A DNA stretch of 64,000 bases from Pseudomonas sp. B28(2017) (GCF_002113025.1 NZ_NEJH01000007.1:1-64000); one strand, 5' to 3'; counted from the stretch's first letter, positions 24,256-33,262 are shown. Translations and numbers: made by a program. The notes: generated from the sequence alone by a model not told the origin.

Positions 24256-25293
24256 TTACTGATCAGCCGTTTGCATACCTGCCCGTGTCGCCCTGCCCAG
24301 GGTCCGCGAGAAGAAGCTTCCGGCTTCAGAGATCAGATTGCGGTGAATGTCCTGGCGATCGACGCCATCGGCATCGGTGCACAGCGCGGGCATGATCACG
24401 ATCTGCTCGTCATTGCACGGCGCCATGAAGACGAAGTGCCCTGCTCCCGCCAACAACTTGAAGTCAGGCGCCGTCGGCAGTTTGCGCGCCAGTGCTGCGG
24501 CGTTCTTGTCGACAGCCACCAGTTTGTCGCCATCACCGCTGTAAAGCAGCACCGGCACATGCACGTCGGCCAGGGTGTGGCGGCCGAACTTCAGGCTCAG
24601 CGGCGCCATCAGCATCAAGGCGTGGACGCGAGGATCAGCCACCGGTTGCAGGTCGTCGCGGTCGACAATCAATTCACCCCGGGTGTTGCAGGCGTCGTGG
24701 TCATCGGGACGCTCCTGGCAGTAACGGCGCAGGCGATCAAGGTCCGGGGTCGCGCCGGACAGGATCAATGCGGTCTCGCCACCGGCCGAATAGCCAATGA
24801 CCCCCACCTGATCGGCATTGACGAATGGCGACAGCATACGGTCGCCCAAGGTGGCGGTAATGGCTTCGGAAATCTGGATCGGCCGACCATACAGGTTACT
24901 CAAAGTACCGAGGCGGCTGTGGTCCCTGGAGTTGTCACCGGGGTGAATCACCGCCACCACGACAAAGCCTTTCCTCGCCAGCGACGTGGCGAGGTCGTGC
25001 AGGGCCAGCGGGGTGCCGGTGTTTCCGTGGGACAGCATCAGCATCGGGAACCGGCCAATGGCGACTTTGGTGTCCTCCCCGGCTTCGACCGTGTAACCCT
25101 CGAGCTTGCTGGTGTGCTCCCAGTCACTGGAAGGATAGAAGGCGATGGCGCGCATCGGCTGCAGGTCCAGCGGGTCGAGAAAAGTCATCTCATGGAAGCC
25201 GACGCTCCAGTGAGGATGCGGTGCAGGCGCGGCGTGCACTGTATTCAGGCTGCTGAGCAGACAAATCAGTAAAGTTGCACAAAGACGCATCAT
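24256..25293 (-). CDS. Secreted alpha/beta hydrolase, dienelactone hydrolase-like
   Basis: About 345 residues with a signal peptide (MMRLCATLLICLLSSLNTVHA). The alpha/beta hydrolase core shows the oxyanion region FPMLMLSHGNTG, the nucleophile elbow VIGYSAGGETAL and a late GAGHFVFMAP with the catalytic His. The predicted dienelactone-hydrolase family covers many esterases, and the substrate is unknown. The start at 25293 is preferred to the longer frame because AAGGTGG lies upstream and the signal peptide begins here. Confidence 0.8.
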   Translation of the reverse strand: MMRLCATLLICLLSSLNTVHAAPAPHPHWSVGFHEMTFLDPLDLQPMRAIAFYPSSDWEHTSKLEGYTVEAGEDTKVAIGRFPMLMLSHGNTGTPLALHDLATSLARKGFVVVAVIHPGDNSRDHSRLGTLSNLYGRPIQISEAITATLGDRMLSPFVNADQVGVIGYSAGGETALILSGATPDLDRLRRYCQERPDDHDACNTRGELIVDRDDLQPVADPRVHALMLMAPLSLKFGRHTLADVHVPVLLYSGDGDKLVAVDKNAAALARKLPTAPDFKLLAGAGHFVFMAPCNDEQIVIMPALCTDADGVDRQDIHRNLISEAGSFFSRTLGRATRAGMQTADQ

Positions 25294-25376
25294 GGGATGC
25301 CCCCACCTTGTTACCGGACTTGAGACGTGAACCCTTGACTGCATAAGTCGAGCCACAATCTGAAACGACCAGAAAC

Positions 25377-25424
25377 AAAAAACTCCGTAGCTGGTACTTG
25401 CGTAGCCAGAATACAGAGTTTTTT
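25377..25424. terminator. Terminator after azoR, symmetrical
   Basis: Nine-base arms AAAAAACTC and GAGTTTTTT close an inner CTGG/CCAG stem. Because of the A and T runs on both sides it can end transcripts on either strand; it sits 39 bases after the azoR stop and before the hydrolase start, both on the minus strand. Confidence 0.85.
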
Positions 25425-25462
25425 GGGGTGTTACCTGAACGGTAGCGTTCTTTACGCAAGCC

Positions 25463-26074
25463 TTACGCAGCGGCGAACAGTTGCTCGCTGATTTGCGTGT
25501 GAGCAGCGCTCATGGCTTTGTTGCGAACGTCGTCACCGTAAGCCAGGCCTTCGGCGCGGACGATTTCGATGTCGGTGATGCCGATGAAACCGAACAGCAC
25601 CTTCAGATATTCTTCGTGGGCAACACCGGTTGCCTGACCGGCGTGCATGCCGCCGGACGTCGAGACGATCACGACTTTCTTGCCACCGCACAGGCCTTCA
25701 GGGCCGGCTTCGGTGTAACGGAAGGTCTGGCCGGCAACGGCGATGCGGTCGATCCAGGCCTTCAGTTGAGTCGGGATGGTGAAGTTGTACATCGGTGCGG
25801 CAATCACCACCGCATCGGCGGCGAGGAATTCGGCCAGGGTCGAGGCGCTCAGTTCGGCTTCGTGCTGTTGTGCGGCGTTACGCAGTTCAGCGGTGGTGCC
25901 GGCGGCGACCAGAGTGGTGGCGGAGAAGTGGCTGATCGCGTCGGCGGCCAGGTCGCGGTAAGTCACCACGGCAGTTGGCTCGGCGATTTGCCAGGCTTTA
26001 ACGACTTCGCCGCTCAACTGACGGGAAGCCGAGTTGTCGCCAAGAATGCTCGAATCGATATGCAGCAGTTTCAT
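25463..26074 (-). CDS. azoR: FMN-dependent NADH-azoreductase
   Basis: 203 residues, the normal AzoR length. It has the flavodoxin-like FMN loop (MKLLHIDSSILGDNSASRQL), the conserved APMYNFTIPTQLKAWIDRI and the second flavin loop VIVSTSGG. AzoR reduces quinones and azo compounds with NADH. The ATG at 26074 matches the family start and has GGAG about 9 bases before it. Divergently transcribed from a LysR regulator, the usual sign of a regulator-target pair. Confidence 0.93.
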   Translation of the reverse strand: MKLLHIDSSILGDNSASRQLSGEVVKAWQIAEPTAVVTYRDLAADAISHFSATTLVAAGTTAELRNAAQQHEAELSASTLAEFLAADAVVIAAPMYNFTIPTQLKAWIDRIAVAGQTFRYTEAGPEGLCGGKKVVIVSTSGGMHAGQATGVAHEEYLKVLFGFIGITDIEIVRAEGLAYGDDVRNKAMSAAHTQISEQLFAAA

Positions 26075-26205
26075 GTGGGTTCTCCAAGTGAGGATCGCCC
26101 ACAAGGGCGATCTGATGGGACTAATCCTACAAAAGAAACCAATAGCTGATTAGACGGCAATAATGCGATAGTTCGTCTCACAGATAGAACAATCAGGCTC
26201 ACATC

Positions 26206-27114
26206 ATGCAAGACCTCAACGACCTGTATTACTTCGCCAAAGTCGTGGAAGCCGGGGGATTCGCGGCAGCCGGACGATTGCTGGGCATCCCCAAGTCACG
26301 ACTGTCACGTCGCATCGCCGAACTGGAAGAACGCCTAGGCGCGCGCTTGCTGCAACGCACCACTCGACAGTTGAAGCTGACCGCCGTGGGCGAACGCTAC
26401 CTCAGGCACTGCCAGGCCATGCTGCTGGAGGCGGAAATGGCCGACGAGGCCGTGGCCAGCATGTCCAGCGAGCCCCGCGGGCGTTTGCGGGTGTCCTGCC
26501 CGGTCGGGCTGGCCCACGAAATATTGCCGGGGGTGATCAGCGACTTTCTGGAACGGTTTCCGCAAGTCCAGCTGGAAGTCATGCTGCTCAACCGGCGGGT
26601 TGACCTGGTGAACGAGGGCATTGACGTTGCCCTGCGTGTGCGGGAACCGGGCGACGAAGACCCGCTGCTGGTCACCCGCCGGCTGCGTCAGGCGCAGATG
26701 CTGATGGTCGCCAGTCCCGGTTTTCTCGTTGGCCGTGAGATCAACCATCCCGAGGATCTGAAAAGCCTGCCGGTGCTCGGTGCGCTGGAAGCCGACCGCA
26801 TGGTGCACATCCGAATGCTGGATCAAAAAGGCAAAAGTTGTGAACTCGCGCTCGAGGCCCGGCTGGGCATCGATGACTTTATCGTGCGCAAGGCCAGCAC
26901 CCTCTCCGGCCAGGGCTTTACGATGCTGCCCATGATGTATTGTGAGCAGGAACTGGAAAACGGCTCACTGGTGCAGTTGTTGCCCGACTGGTCGTTGCCC
27001 GGTGGCTGGCTGCAAGCGGTCTATCCTCATCGACGCGGTGTGATGCCGGCGGTACGCGCCTGGATTGACCATCTGGTTGAATCCTTCAATGCCTGTGGGG
27101 AACGATTGTTATGA
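26206..27114 (+). CDS. LysR-family transcriptional regulator
   Basis: 302 residues: N-terminal winged helix (about 1-60; FAAAGRLLGIPKSRLSRRIA) and a periplasmic-binding-like effector domain. Divergent from azoR, whose promoter lies in the shared 131-base gap, so it most likely controls azoR and itself. The MmcQ gene overlaps its stop (ATGA) and may be co-transcribed. Confidence 0.9.
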   Translation: MQDLNDLYYFAKVVEAGGFAAAGRLLGIPKSRLSRRIAELEERLGARLLQRTTRQLKLTAVGERYLRHCQAMLLEAEMADEAVASMSSEPRGRLRVSCPVGLAHEILPGVISDFLERFPQVQLEVMLLNRRVDLVNEGIDVALRVREPGDEDPLLVTRRLRQAQMLMVASPGFLVGREINHPEDLKSLPVLGALEADRMVHIRMLDQKGKSCELALEARLGIDDFIVRKASTLSGQGFTMLPMMYCEQELENGSLVQLLPDWSLPGGWLQAVYPHRRGVMPAVRAWIDHLVESFNACGERLL

Positions 27115-27470
27115 AGGCTGGACGGATGAGCGAAGAGGATGTCGCGCAATTTTGCCTCGCCCTGCCCGGAGCGCGGGAAGACTACAAATGGGGAGGCGTA
27201 CGGGTGTTTTCGATTGCCGGGAACAAGATGTTCGCCTTGCAGGGCCTGCGGGGTGACTCCCTGGCCTTCAAGGTCGACAAGGACGTGTTTCTCGGTCATT
27301 GCGACCGCCCGGGGATTCACCCGGCGCCTTATCTGGCGCGCGCCCAGTGGATCATCATGGAAACGCCCTACCCGCTCGGTAATGAAGAACTACAGGGATT
27401 ACTGCAGCGTTCCCACCAATTGGTGGTGAGCAGACTGCCAAAGCGCACTCAAGTCGGACTCTTGCTGTAG
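27111..27470 (+). CDS. MmcQ/YjbR-family protein
   Basis: 119 residues of the YjbR fold: ALPGAREDYKWGGVRVFSIA, KMFALQGL and the C-terminal SHQLVVSRLPKRTQ. Proteins of this family resemble the CyaY fold and may bind DNA, but no function is fixed. The start overlaps the LysR stop. An ATG five codons in (27126) has AAGG at good spacing and may be the real start. Confidence 0.8.
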   Translation: MKAGRMSEEDVAQFCLALPGAREDYKWGGVRVFSIAGNKMFALQGLRGDSLAFKVDKDVFLGHCDRPGIHPAPYLARAQWIIMETPYPLGNEELQGLLQRSHQLVVSRLPKRTQVGLLL

Positions 27471-27478
27471 GGCTTTTG

Positions 27479-27910
27479 TTATTGGAACAAGGCGAACACG
27501 TGTGCGCCAAGGAACAGATGATCGATCCAGAACACCTGGTGCAGTAGCACGATGATCCAGAACGCCAACTGGAACGAGACTTTGCGCGTTTTGTGCCGAA
27601 ACACCTGCTGGGCCAACAACGCGCCGGGCCAGCCTCCGGCAAACTCCAGCGCATGCAGGACATTCTCCGGCGTGCGCCATTGCTCGGCGCGGGCCTTGCG
27701 CTTGTCGCTCCAGTACAGGAAAAACGTCACGACGCTGACGATGCCGTAGGCCCCCAGGGGAATCAGCGACTCCCCATGCAGCCATGACGACACCGAACCG
27801 GACAGTGGCAACGCGCACAGGGCTGCAAACACCAGCCACTTCAGCCGTGAATGACGGACCTGTCCCCCGGACTGGCGTCCGGGGTTATTGCGCGAGCGCG
27901 AGTCACTCAC
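27479..27910 (-). CDS. DUF1294 membrane protein
   Basis: 143 residues with a basic N terminus and three to four hydrophobic helices. The core AYGIVSVVTFFLYWSDKRKA and HALEFAGGWPGALLAQQVFR is the DUF1294 signature. Some relatives carry an N-terminal cold-shock domain; this one does not. Its ATG overlaps the uppP stop (ATGA), so it is co-translated with uppP. Function unknown. Confidence 0.82.
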   Translation of the reverse strand: MSDSRSRNNPGRQSGGQVRHSRLKWLVFAALCALPLSGSVSSWLHGESLIPLGAYGIVSVVTFFLYWSDKRKARAEQWRTPENVLHALEFAGGWPGALLAQQVFRHKTRKVSFQLAFWIIVLLHQVFWIDHLFLGAHVFALFQ

Positions 27911-28737
27911 GGCTTGGCCGCGCTCCAGTCAACCCAGCCGAATTGCCAGGTTGCCAGAATAAACAGACCAAAAACGATGCGATACCAGGCAAACGCCGCA
28001 TAGCTGTGGTTGGCAATGAACTTGAGCAACCCGCGAACCGCAATCATCGCGAAGATGAACGCCGTGACGAAGCCGACTGCGAACACCGGGAAATCCGCCG
28101 GGACAAACAGGTGGCGGTACTTATAGCCCGAGTACACCGCTGCACCGACCATGGTTGGCATCGCCAGGAAGAACGAAAACTCGGTAGCGGTCTTGCGCGA
28201 CAGGCCGAACAATAACCCACCGATGATCGTCGAGCCCGAACGCGAAGTGCCCGGAATCATCGCCAGGCATTGGGCGAAGCCGACTTTCAGGGCATCTTTC
28301 CAGGTGATGTCATCCACCGTTTCGGCATGCACTTCATGCTGACGGCGCTCGGCCCACAACATGATGAATCCACCCACGACCAGTGCCGTTGCCACGGTGA
28401 TCGGATTGAACAGATATTTGTGGATCAGGTCGGCGAAGATGACGCCCAACACCACGGCCGGAAAGAACGCGATCAACAGGTTCGCGGTAAACCGCCGCGC
28501 ACTCGGCTGAGTCGGCAGGCCGATAACCACATCAAGGATCTTGCGTCGAAACTCCCACACCACCGCCAGGATGGCACCCAGCTGAATAATGATGTTGAAC
28601 GCCATCGCCCGCTCGCCCCCGAAGTCGAGCAAATCGGCGACGATGATCTGGTGGCCGGTACTGGAAATGGGCAGGAATTCGGTCAGCCCTTCTACAACCC
28701 CAAGAATCAATGCCTGAAAGGCGGTCCAAAGATCCAT
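27907..28737 (-). CDS. uppP: Undecaprenyl-diphosphate phosphatase
   Basis: 276 residues with about eight membrane helices. It recycles the C55 carrier for peptidoglycan and other envelope polymers and can give bacitracin resistance. The active-site motifs are present: EGLTEFLPISSTGH and PGTSRSGSTIIGG. The ATG at 28737 follows a TTG and a GGGGGA ribosome site. Beside pnuC, a nadR-like gene and fapA, as I recall for P. aeruginosa. Confidence 0.95.
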   Translation of the reverse strand: MDLWTAFQALILGVVEGLTEFLPISSTGHQIIVADLLDFGGERAMAFNIIIQLGAILAVVWEFRRKILDVVIGLPTQPSARRFTANLLIAFFPAVVLGVIFADLIHKYLFNPITVATALVVGGFIMLWAERRQHEVHAETVDDITWKDALKVGFAQCLAMIPGTSRSGSTIIGGLLFGLSRKTATEFSFFLAMPTMVGAAVYSGYKYRHLFVPADFPVFAVGFVTAFIFAMIAVRGLLKFIANHSYAAFAWYRIVFGLFILATWQFGWVDWSAAKP

Positions 28738-28740
28738 CAA

Positions 28741-29141
28741 TCCCCCAAAAGGCTATGCGCGTCGGCATGCCCCGTCAGTATTTTTCAAAAGCGTTCATTG
28801 CGATCAGCGTACTGAAGCCCCACGCGTCAAGGATCACCACCGCAGCGTAAAAATCCTGTGAAAAAACCACCTTGAATCAGGTTTACCCGCGCGGGGCCGG
28901 AATCCTAGCAGACAAGTCCGGGCGGCGCTCGTACAGGCTCATGCGACATGGCGTGGCTGGATGCTGGCAATGGTTTATGACAGGAACAAGAACCCGCGGC
29001 GATCGGACTCGATGAAACCGGCAAGCCACGGCTTATTTCAGGGCCGCTTCACGTTTCAGTGGGGCACGCCCCTCGCCACGAGATTGCGCACGCCGATCCG
29101 GTTACAATCGGCCCCCTCTTCGATTTCCCCAAGGAACCTCC
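28741..29141. other. Intergenic region between uppP and pnuC
   Basis: This 400-base gap between divergent genes must hold both promoters. I see no reading frame with a convincing start, no REP element and no riboswitch I can recognise. An AAGGAACC ribosome site sits just before pnuC. Confidence 0.5.
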
Positions 29142-29705
29142 ATGTCCGGGCTTGAACTGTTTGCCGCCTCCCTCGGTGTCATTGCCGTCTGGCTGACGGT
29201 CAAACAGAACCCCTGGTGCTGGCCCATCGGCCTGATCATGGTGCTGCTGTATAGCTGGATCTTTTTCGAGGTGAAGCTGTATTCGGACATGCTGCTGCAA
29301 GTCGTCTATGCCGCCTTGCAGCTTTACGGCTGGTGGCAGTGGACACGGGCTGGTGAAACCACGCATGGCCGCGAAGTCAGTCGGCTCGATGGCCGGTCCG
29401 TGGCATTCAGCCTCGCCATTGGCGCACTCGGCAGCCTGTTGCTGGGAGCGGCCATGGTCCACTGGACCGACGCTGCGCAACCCTGGCTCGATGCGGCGCT
29501 GACCGGGTTCAGCCTGGTGGCGCAGGTCTGGATGGCGCAAAAACGTGTCCAGTGCTGGCCGCTGTGGATCGCCCTGGATGTGATTTTCGTCGGGTTGTTC
29601 ATCTATAAAGGCCTGTACCTGACCGCCACGCTGTACGGATTGTTCACCGTTATCGCCGTGCAGGGCTGGCGCGAATGGCGTGCCGATCCGGCTTTGCGCG
29701 CATGA
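29142..29705 (+). CDS. pnuC: Nicotinamide riboside transporter PnuC
   Basis: 187 residues with about seven membrane helices and the PnuC features WLTVKQNPWCWPIGLIMVLL, YAALQLYGWWQWTRAG and a late LWIALDVIFVGLFIYKGLYL. PnuC takes up nicotinamide riboside by facilitated diffusion, trapped by phosphorylation. The next gene encodes a NadR-like kinase and overlaps by ATGA, which gives that coupling directly. Confidence 0.92.
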   Translation: MSGLELFAASLGVIAVWLTVKQNPWCWPIGLIMVLLYSWIFFEVKLYSDMLLQVVYAALQLYGWWQWTRAGETTHGREVSRLDGRSVAFSLAIGALGSLLLGAAMVHWTDAAQPWLDAALTGFSLVAQVWMAQKRVQCWPLWIALDVIFVGLFIYKGLYLTATLYGLFTVIAVQGWREWRADPALRA

Positions 29706-30226
29706 AAGTCCTGGTACTCACAGGCCCCGAATCCAGCGGTAAAAGCTGGCTGGCGGCCGAGTTGCAACAGCGTTTCGGTGGGATTCTGGTTGACGAGTAT
29801 GTGCGCTGGTTCATCGAACAGAATCCGCGGGACACCACGCTGGCGGACATTACGCCCATCGCCCGCGGTCAGTTGGCATGGGAAGACGAAGCGCGGGCGC
29901 AACAACCGTCTTTGCTCATCCTCGACACGCACCTGCTGAGCAATATCCTCTGGAGCCAAACCCTGTTTGGCGATTGCCCCGCCTGGATTGAACAAGCGCT
30001 TCTGGCCCGGCATTACGACTTGCACCTGCTGCTGTCGCCGGAACACGTCCCATGGACTGACGATGGTCAGCGTTGTCAGCCCCGATTGAGTGAGCGCCAG
30101 GCTTTTTTCGACCAGACCCTCGCCTGGCTTGAGCAACACGCCCAACCGGTTCAGGTCCTGCGCGGAGGTTGGCAAGAACGCCGGCGCCAGGCACTGGACA
30201 CTGTGACCCGATTGCTCGACACCTGA
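29702..30226 (+). CDS. NadR-like ribosylnicotinamide kinase (P-loop)
   Basis: 174 residues. The P-loop GPESSGKSWLAAEL at the N terminus, VDEYVRWFIEQNPRD and LILDTHLLSNILW match the C-terminal kinase domain of NadR; the adenylyltransferase and repressor domains of enterobacterial NadR are absent. It would phosphorylate nicotinamide riboside brought in by PnuC. The ATG at 29702 overlaps the pnuC stop. Confidence 0.85.
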   Translation: MKVLVLTGPESSGKSWLAAELQQRFGGILVDEYVRWFIEQNPRDTTLADITPIARGQLAWEDEARAQQPSLLILDTHLLSNILWSQTLFGDCPAWIEQALLARHYDLHLLLSPEHVPWTDDGQRCQPRLSERQAFFDQTLAWLEQHAQPVQVLRGGWQERRRQALDTVTRLLDT

Positions 30227-30373
30227 AGGCCGCCAGGGCAATGTCCCCACCTTCCCCCTGTCTTGGGAAAAGTGTCCGTTCCTGAAACACTCTCCCTGCC
30301 CCAAACTGCCCATTTCAACGCCCTTGATCATTTGATCACCGGATTTGTTAAGGCATTGATACAACAACGCCAG

Positions 30374-30394
30374 AACCCTTGTTCTAAAGGGGTT
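30374..30394. promoter_or_regulatory. Dyad upstream of the fap promoter
   Basis: AACCC and GGGTT (30374-30378 and 30390-30394) flank an A/T-rich centre about 115 bases before the sigma-54 promoter, a common distance for an activator site. Nearby, TGATCA occurs twice (30325-30330 and 30333-30338). Either could be a binding site, or the first dyad could end the nadR-like transcript. Position is the only evidence. Confidence 0.3.
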
Positions 30395-30507
30395 CGCCGG
30401 CATTTATGAGCTGCTTGCACAGGGTTTCGTCTCACCGTTGATACACCCTCGGCAAAGATTTTCCGAAAAAAAAACGCAAGCCATTGAATCAACTAAAAAT
30501 TCCAAAA

Positions 30508-30524
30508 CCGGCACAGCTTTCGCT
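30508..30524 (+). promoter_or_regulatory. Sigma-54 promoter of the fap operon
   Basis: CCGGCACAGCTTTCGCT matches the RpoN consensus with the GG (30510-30511) and GC (30522-30523) pairs exactly ten bases apart and GGCAC intact; the deviations are one T-to-C at -26 and one in TTGC. Predicted start of transcription is near 30535, about 35 bases before fapA. Confidence 0.7.
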
Positions 30525-30568
30525 CCATCCCTCACACAGCTGACCCAGGCCAGGTCACACATGTAGGA

Positions 30569-31015
30569 ATGAGCGTCGTGGGGATTTTCAAAAAAAATGG
30601 CTTGAGGTGCCTCCTGCTGATCGCGAGCGCTGCCGGCACTGTTCTGAGTTTTAACGTTCAAGCCGAAGGTAACGGTGTCATCGTGCTTGACCGTACCGTT
30701 CACTCCACGCCTATCGGTCGCAGCGGCGGCAGAGATCCGCAGCCGGCGACCATCAATGCCAACCCTTCAGCCCGCGTCAACGGCGAGCTCAGCGATGCCG
30801 ACATTGCCGGGGTAACCACCGGAACGGCGCTTCGCAACGGCAACGGGCAAGGCCCGGGTGCCATACAAGGCCTGAGTATCATCACCAACCCCAACGGTAT
30901 ACCTGGCATGTCCGTCGGCCACGGCGGTGGCAGTGGCGGCGCAATTTCCGGAACCATCAATCGCGCCATGAGCACCGGCCTCGGCTCACTGGGCAAAATG
31001 GCGGGAGGCCAATGA
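30569..31015 (+). CDS. fapA: FapA, functional amyloid chaperone-like protein
   Basis: 148 residues with a signal peptide (about 1-31, ending NVQA) and a Gly/Asn-rich mature part (RNGNGQGPGAIQGLSIITNP, GMSVGHGGGSGGAISG). Size and position as first gene of a six-gene set fit FapA, the periplasmic chaperone of the Fap amyloid. AGGA directly abuts the ATG; a GTG three codons in (30578) would have better spacing. The FapA call rests on order and length more than on a motif. Confidence 0.78.
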   Translation: MSVVGIFKKNGLRCLLLIASAAGTVLSFNVQAEGNGVIVLDRTVHSTPIGRSGGRDPQPATINANPSARVNGELSDADIAGVTTGTALRNGNGQGPGAIQGLSIITNPNGIPGMSVGHGGGSGGAISGTINRAMSTGLGSLGKMAGGQ

Positions 31016-31016
31016 G

Positions 31017-31595
31017 ATGATTCGTTCCCTCCTGTTACTGGCCCTGCTCGGCTGCACCGGCGTGATGGCCGATTCGGGCGTCAGCTCGGTGAACAACGCC
31101 ACCCTCCAGGATTCCGGTGCTCAATACCGCGGCAACTTCAACGTCAATCAGGCGGCTGGCGATCAACAGCAGCAGACCAACGTCCGCGCGATCGCCATTG
31201 GCACCCAAGCCGATGCGACCACCAGTGTCCAGCAGAAAATCACCTCGCCCGCCAATCCGTCGATGGATGCAACGGCCACTATCGGCGGCACCACCTTCAG
31301 CAATGGCAGCGGCGTGCTGGGCGTCAACCAGGGTGCCGGGGCGAACAACCAGATGGCCAACGCGATGCGAATCAGCATCAGTGCTGCACCGCAGGCCGTT
31401 GACGATAACGCCCTTTCTCAACAGAACGTGGCGTTGTTACCGAACTCGGGAGCAACTGGCACCCCAAACGGCAGTCGCCAGGTCGTGACAAGCGACCAGG
31501 CCTTCACCGGCAGCCGGGGAGTGATCCAGGTTAACCAGAGTGCCGGGGTGGGGAACCGAATGGCTAACACCCTGAGCATCCGGGTCACCGACTGA
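31017..31595 (+). CDS. fapB: FapB, amyloid nucleator-like protein
   Basis: 192 residues with a signal peptide (ending GVMA). Three copies of an imperfect repeat are visible: RGNFNVNQAAGDQQQQTNV, GVLGVNQGAGANNQMANAM and GVIQVNQSAGVGNRMANTL, each ending in alternating hydrophobics. The pattern is roughly V-N-Q-x-A-G-x-x-N-x-x-x-N. FapB nucleates the fibre in the family model. GGAGG lies 8 bases before the ATG, which follows the fapA stop by one base. Confidence 0.85.
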   Translation: MIRSLLLLALLGCTGVMADSGVSSVNNATLQDSGAQYRGNFNVNQAAGDQQQQTNVRAIAIGTQADATTSVQQKITSPANPSMDATATIGGTTFSNGSGVLGVNQGAGANNQMANAMRISISAAPQAVDDNALSQQNVALLPNSGATGTPNGSRQVVTSDQAFTGSRGVIQVNQSAGVGNRMANTLSIRVTD

Positions 31596-31659
31596 CCCCA
31601 AAACAGTGCAATCAGGGAAGCACCAACACTTGACCAACAAATGAGCGCGGAGAAACACC

Positions 31660-32514
31660 ATGAACCCGAAAACTGCTCTCAAACCTCTTGCTTTCGCTCT
31701 GGCGGCAGTGATGGCATTCGCAGCACAAGCAGGCGCTCTTGATGATGGTCAGGGCAACGGTCAGGGCAACGGGCAAGTCAACAACCCTCAGCCTGAAGGC
31801 CCGAGCCTGGAACAAATTCTGCAAATTACAGCAGGCGCCGGTGCCGCCGTGATGGACTCGCAGAACAGCCATCACAACTCCGTATCGAACCAGGGCACCG
31901 AAAACGACGCAAAGGTCGATAACTCCCTGAACAACTCCAACGGCAACATGGGTGCCAACGTTGCAGCCGGTGACGGCAACCAGCAAGACAACGCCGCCGC
32001 CCTTGCCACTGCTGACGAAAGCTTTATTTTCGGCACGGCCGTCGCCGCCTCAAGCGCGACTCAGAGGAGCAACGGCAACACCGCCAGGAACCGCTCCAAC
32101 ACCAACAACACAACGCTCAATAACGCCGGCAACAGCGGTTCCGGCAATATCGGCATCAACGTGACCACCGGCGCCTTCAACCAACAGAAAAACAACCTGG
32201 CGATTGCCGTTTCGGGCGGCCGTGTAGCACTGGCGGCGGCAGCGGCCAACCAAAGCACGTCCGGGATGAAGGTCACCAACAACGGCAAACCCACGACAGA
32301 TGTCGTACCCGTGGGTGTGTTCGGTCTGGCTGGCGTAACCACTCAACAAGTGATAACCCCAGATAGCTGGAAGCCCCCTGTAACCAACAATGCTTCGATA
32401 ACGGGCTCGATGAATAACTTCTCGGGCAACGGCGGAGCGAACGTATCGTCCGGCGTAGGCAACCAGCAAAGCAACTCGCTGTCCATCGCCGCAGGCTGCA
32501 AAACTTGCCAGTAA
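31660..32514 (+). CDS. fapC: FapC, major amyloid fibre subunit
   Basis: 284 residues with a signal peptide (about 1-24). After an Asn/Gln/Gly-rich start come three amyloid repeats separated by two linkers: GNMGANVAAGDGNQQDNAAA, GNIGINVTTGAFNQQKNNLA and GNGGANVSSGVGNQQSNSLS. The protein ends AAGCKTCQ, and a C-terminal CxxC is a known mark of Fap fibre proteins. FapC is secreted and polymerises into biofilm-stiffening fibres. Its gene is followed by a terminator, consistent with high expression relative to fapD-F. Confidence 0.9.
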   Translation: MNPKTALKPLAFALAAVMAFAAQAGALDDGQGNGQGNGQVNNPQPEGPSLEQILQITAGAGAAVMDSQNSHHNSVSNQGTENDAKVDNSLNNSNGNMGANVAAGDGNQQDNAAALATADESFIFGTAVAASSATQRSNGNTARNRSNTNNTTLNNAGNSGSGNIGINVTTGAFNQQKNNLAIAVSGGRVALAAAAANQSTSGMKVTNNGKPTTDVVPVGVFGLAGVTTQQVITPDSWKPPVTNNASITGSMNNFSGNGGANVSSGVGNQQSNSLSIAAGCKTCQ

Positions 32515-32536
32515 TCGCGATCACAATCGCAATGAA

Positions 32537-32558
32537 AGCCCCGTCGACGGGGCTTTTC
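32537..32558 (+). terminator. Terminator between fapC and fapD
   Basis: AGCCCCGTC and GACGGGGCT form a 9-bp hairpin with no unpaired loop bases, followed by TTTTC. It sits 23 bases after the fapC stop and 24 before the fapD start, inside the operon, so it should reduce transcription of fapD-F compared with fapA-C. Confidence 0.85.
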
Positions 32559-32581
32559 TACAGCCTCAAGGCGTATCGATC

Positions 32582-33262
32582 ATGCGTAAGACTGTCCTAT
32601 TCGCCCTGCTCTGCCTGTCTGGCCTGACCCAGGCCGCACAGATACCGGTTGCCGCCCTGCCGGGGGGCGTGCTGGTGTACAAGCACGTACAGAGTTTGCG
32701 TGAGCGCAAGTTCAGCGACATCGTCGAACAAAAAACCGATTTCAGCTGCGGCGCCGCCGCGCTGGCAACGATACTGCGCCAGGCCTATTGGCTCGACGTC
32801 GATGAGGAGCACGTCATCAAAGGCATGCTGCTCACCGCAGACCAGGACCTTGTGCGTACCCAGGGTTTTTCCATGCTGGACATGAAGCGCTACATAGAGC
32901 GCATCGGCATGCGCGCCAGGGGCTACAAGATTCCGCCTGAAAGACTCGATGCAGTGACGATTCCGGTGGTGGTACTGATGGAAATTCGCGGCTACAAGCA
33001 CTTCGTGGTGTTGCAGCGGGCGGACAAGAACTGGGTCTATATCGGCGACCCGGTACTCGGACACAAACGCTACCCCCATGATGACTTTGTCAAAGGCTGG
33101 AATGGCATTATTTTCGCAATCATCGGTCCCGGTTACGACAAAACCAATGCGTTACGCAGTCCACCGGAACCGCTGACAGCCAAGAACAAGATGGATAATT
33201 TCAACCCGGTCAAAGACGCTGAATTGATGGATTTTGGCTTCATACAGAGCGACTTCTTTTAA
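32582..33262 (+). CDS. fapD: FapD, C39-type cysteine protease
   Basis: 226 residues with a signal peptide (ending TQA). The papain-like C39 fold has its triad in place: Cys56 in TDFSCGAAALATIL, His140 in GYKHFVVLQ and Asp156 in YIGDPVLG, with Gln50 as a likely oxyanion residue. Unlike bacteriocin-type C39 peptidases it carries no ABC transporter. FapD is needed for processing or export of Fap fibre proteins. Confidence 0.92.
   Translation: MRKTVLFALLCLSGLTQAAQIPVAALPGGVLVYKHVQSLRERKFSDIVEQKTDFSCGAAALATILRQAYWLDVDEEHVIKGMLLTADQDLVRTQGFSMLDMKRYIERIGMRARGYKIPPERLDAVTIPVVVLMEIRGYKHFVVLQRADKNWVYIGDPVLGHKRYPHDDFVKGWNGIIFAIIGPGYDKTNALRSPPEPLTAKNKMDNFNPVKDAELMDFGFIQSDFF

Noticed and set aside
30408..30424. 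Second sigma-54-like site (CTTGCA with an upstream GG) before fapA
   Set aside because: The GG and GC pairs are not ten bases apart; only the site at 30508-30524 has correct spacing.
32582..33262. C39 peptidase as part of a bacteriocin export system
   Set aside because: There is no ABC transporter, no precursor with a double-glycine leader, and the neighbours are the other five fap genes.
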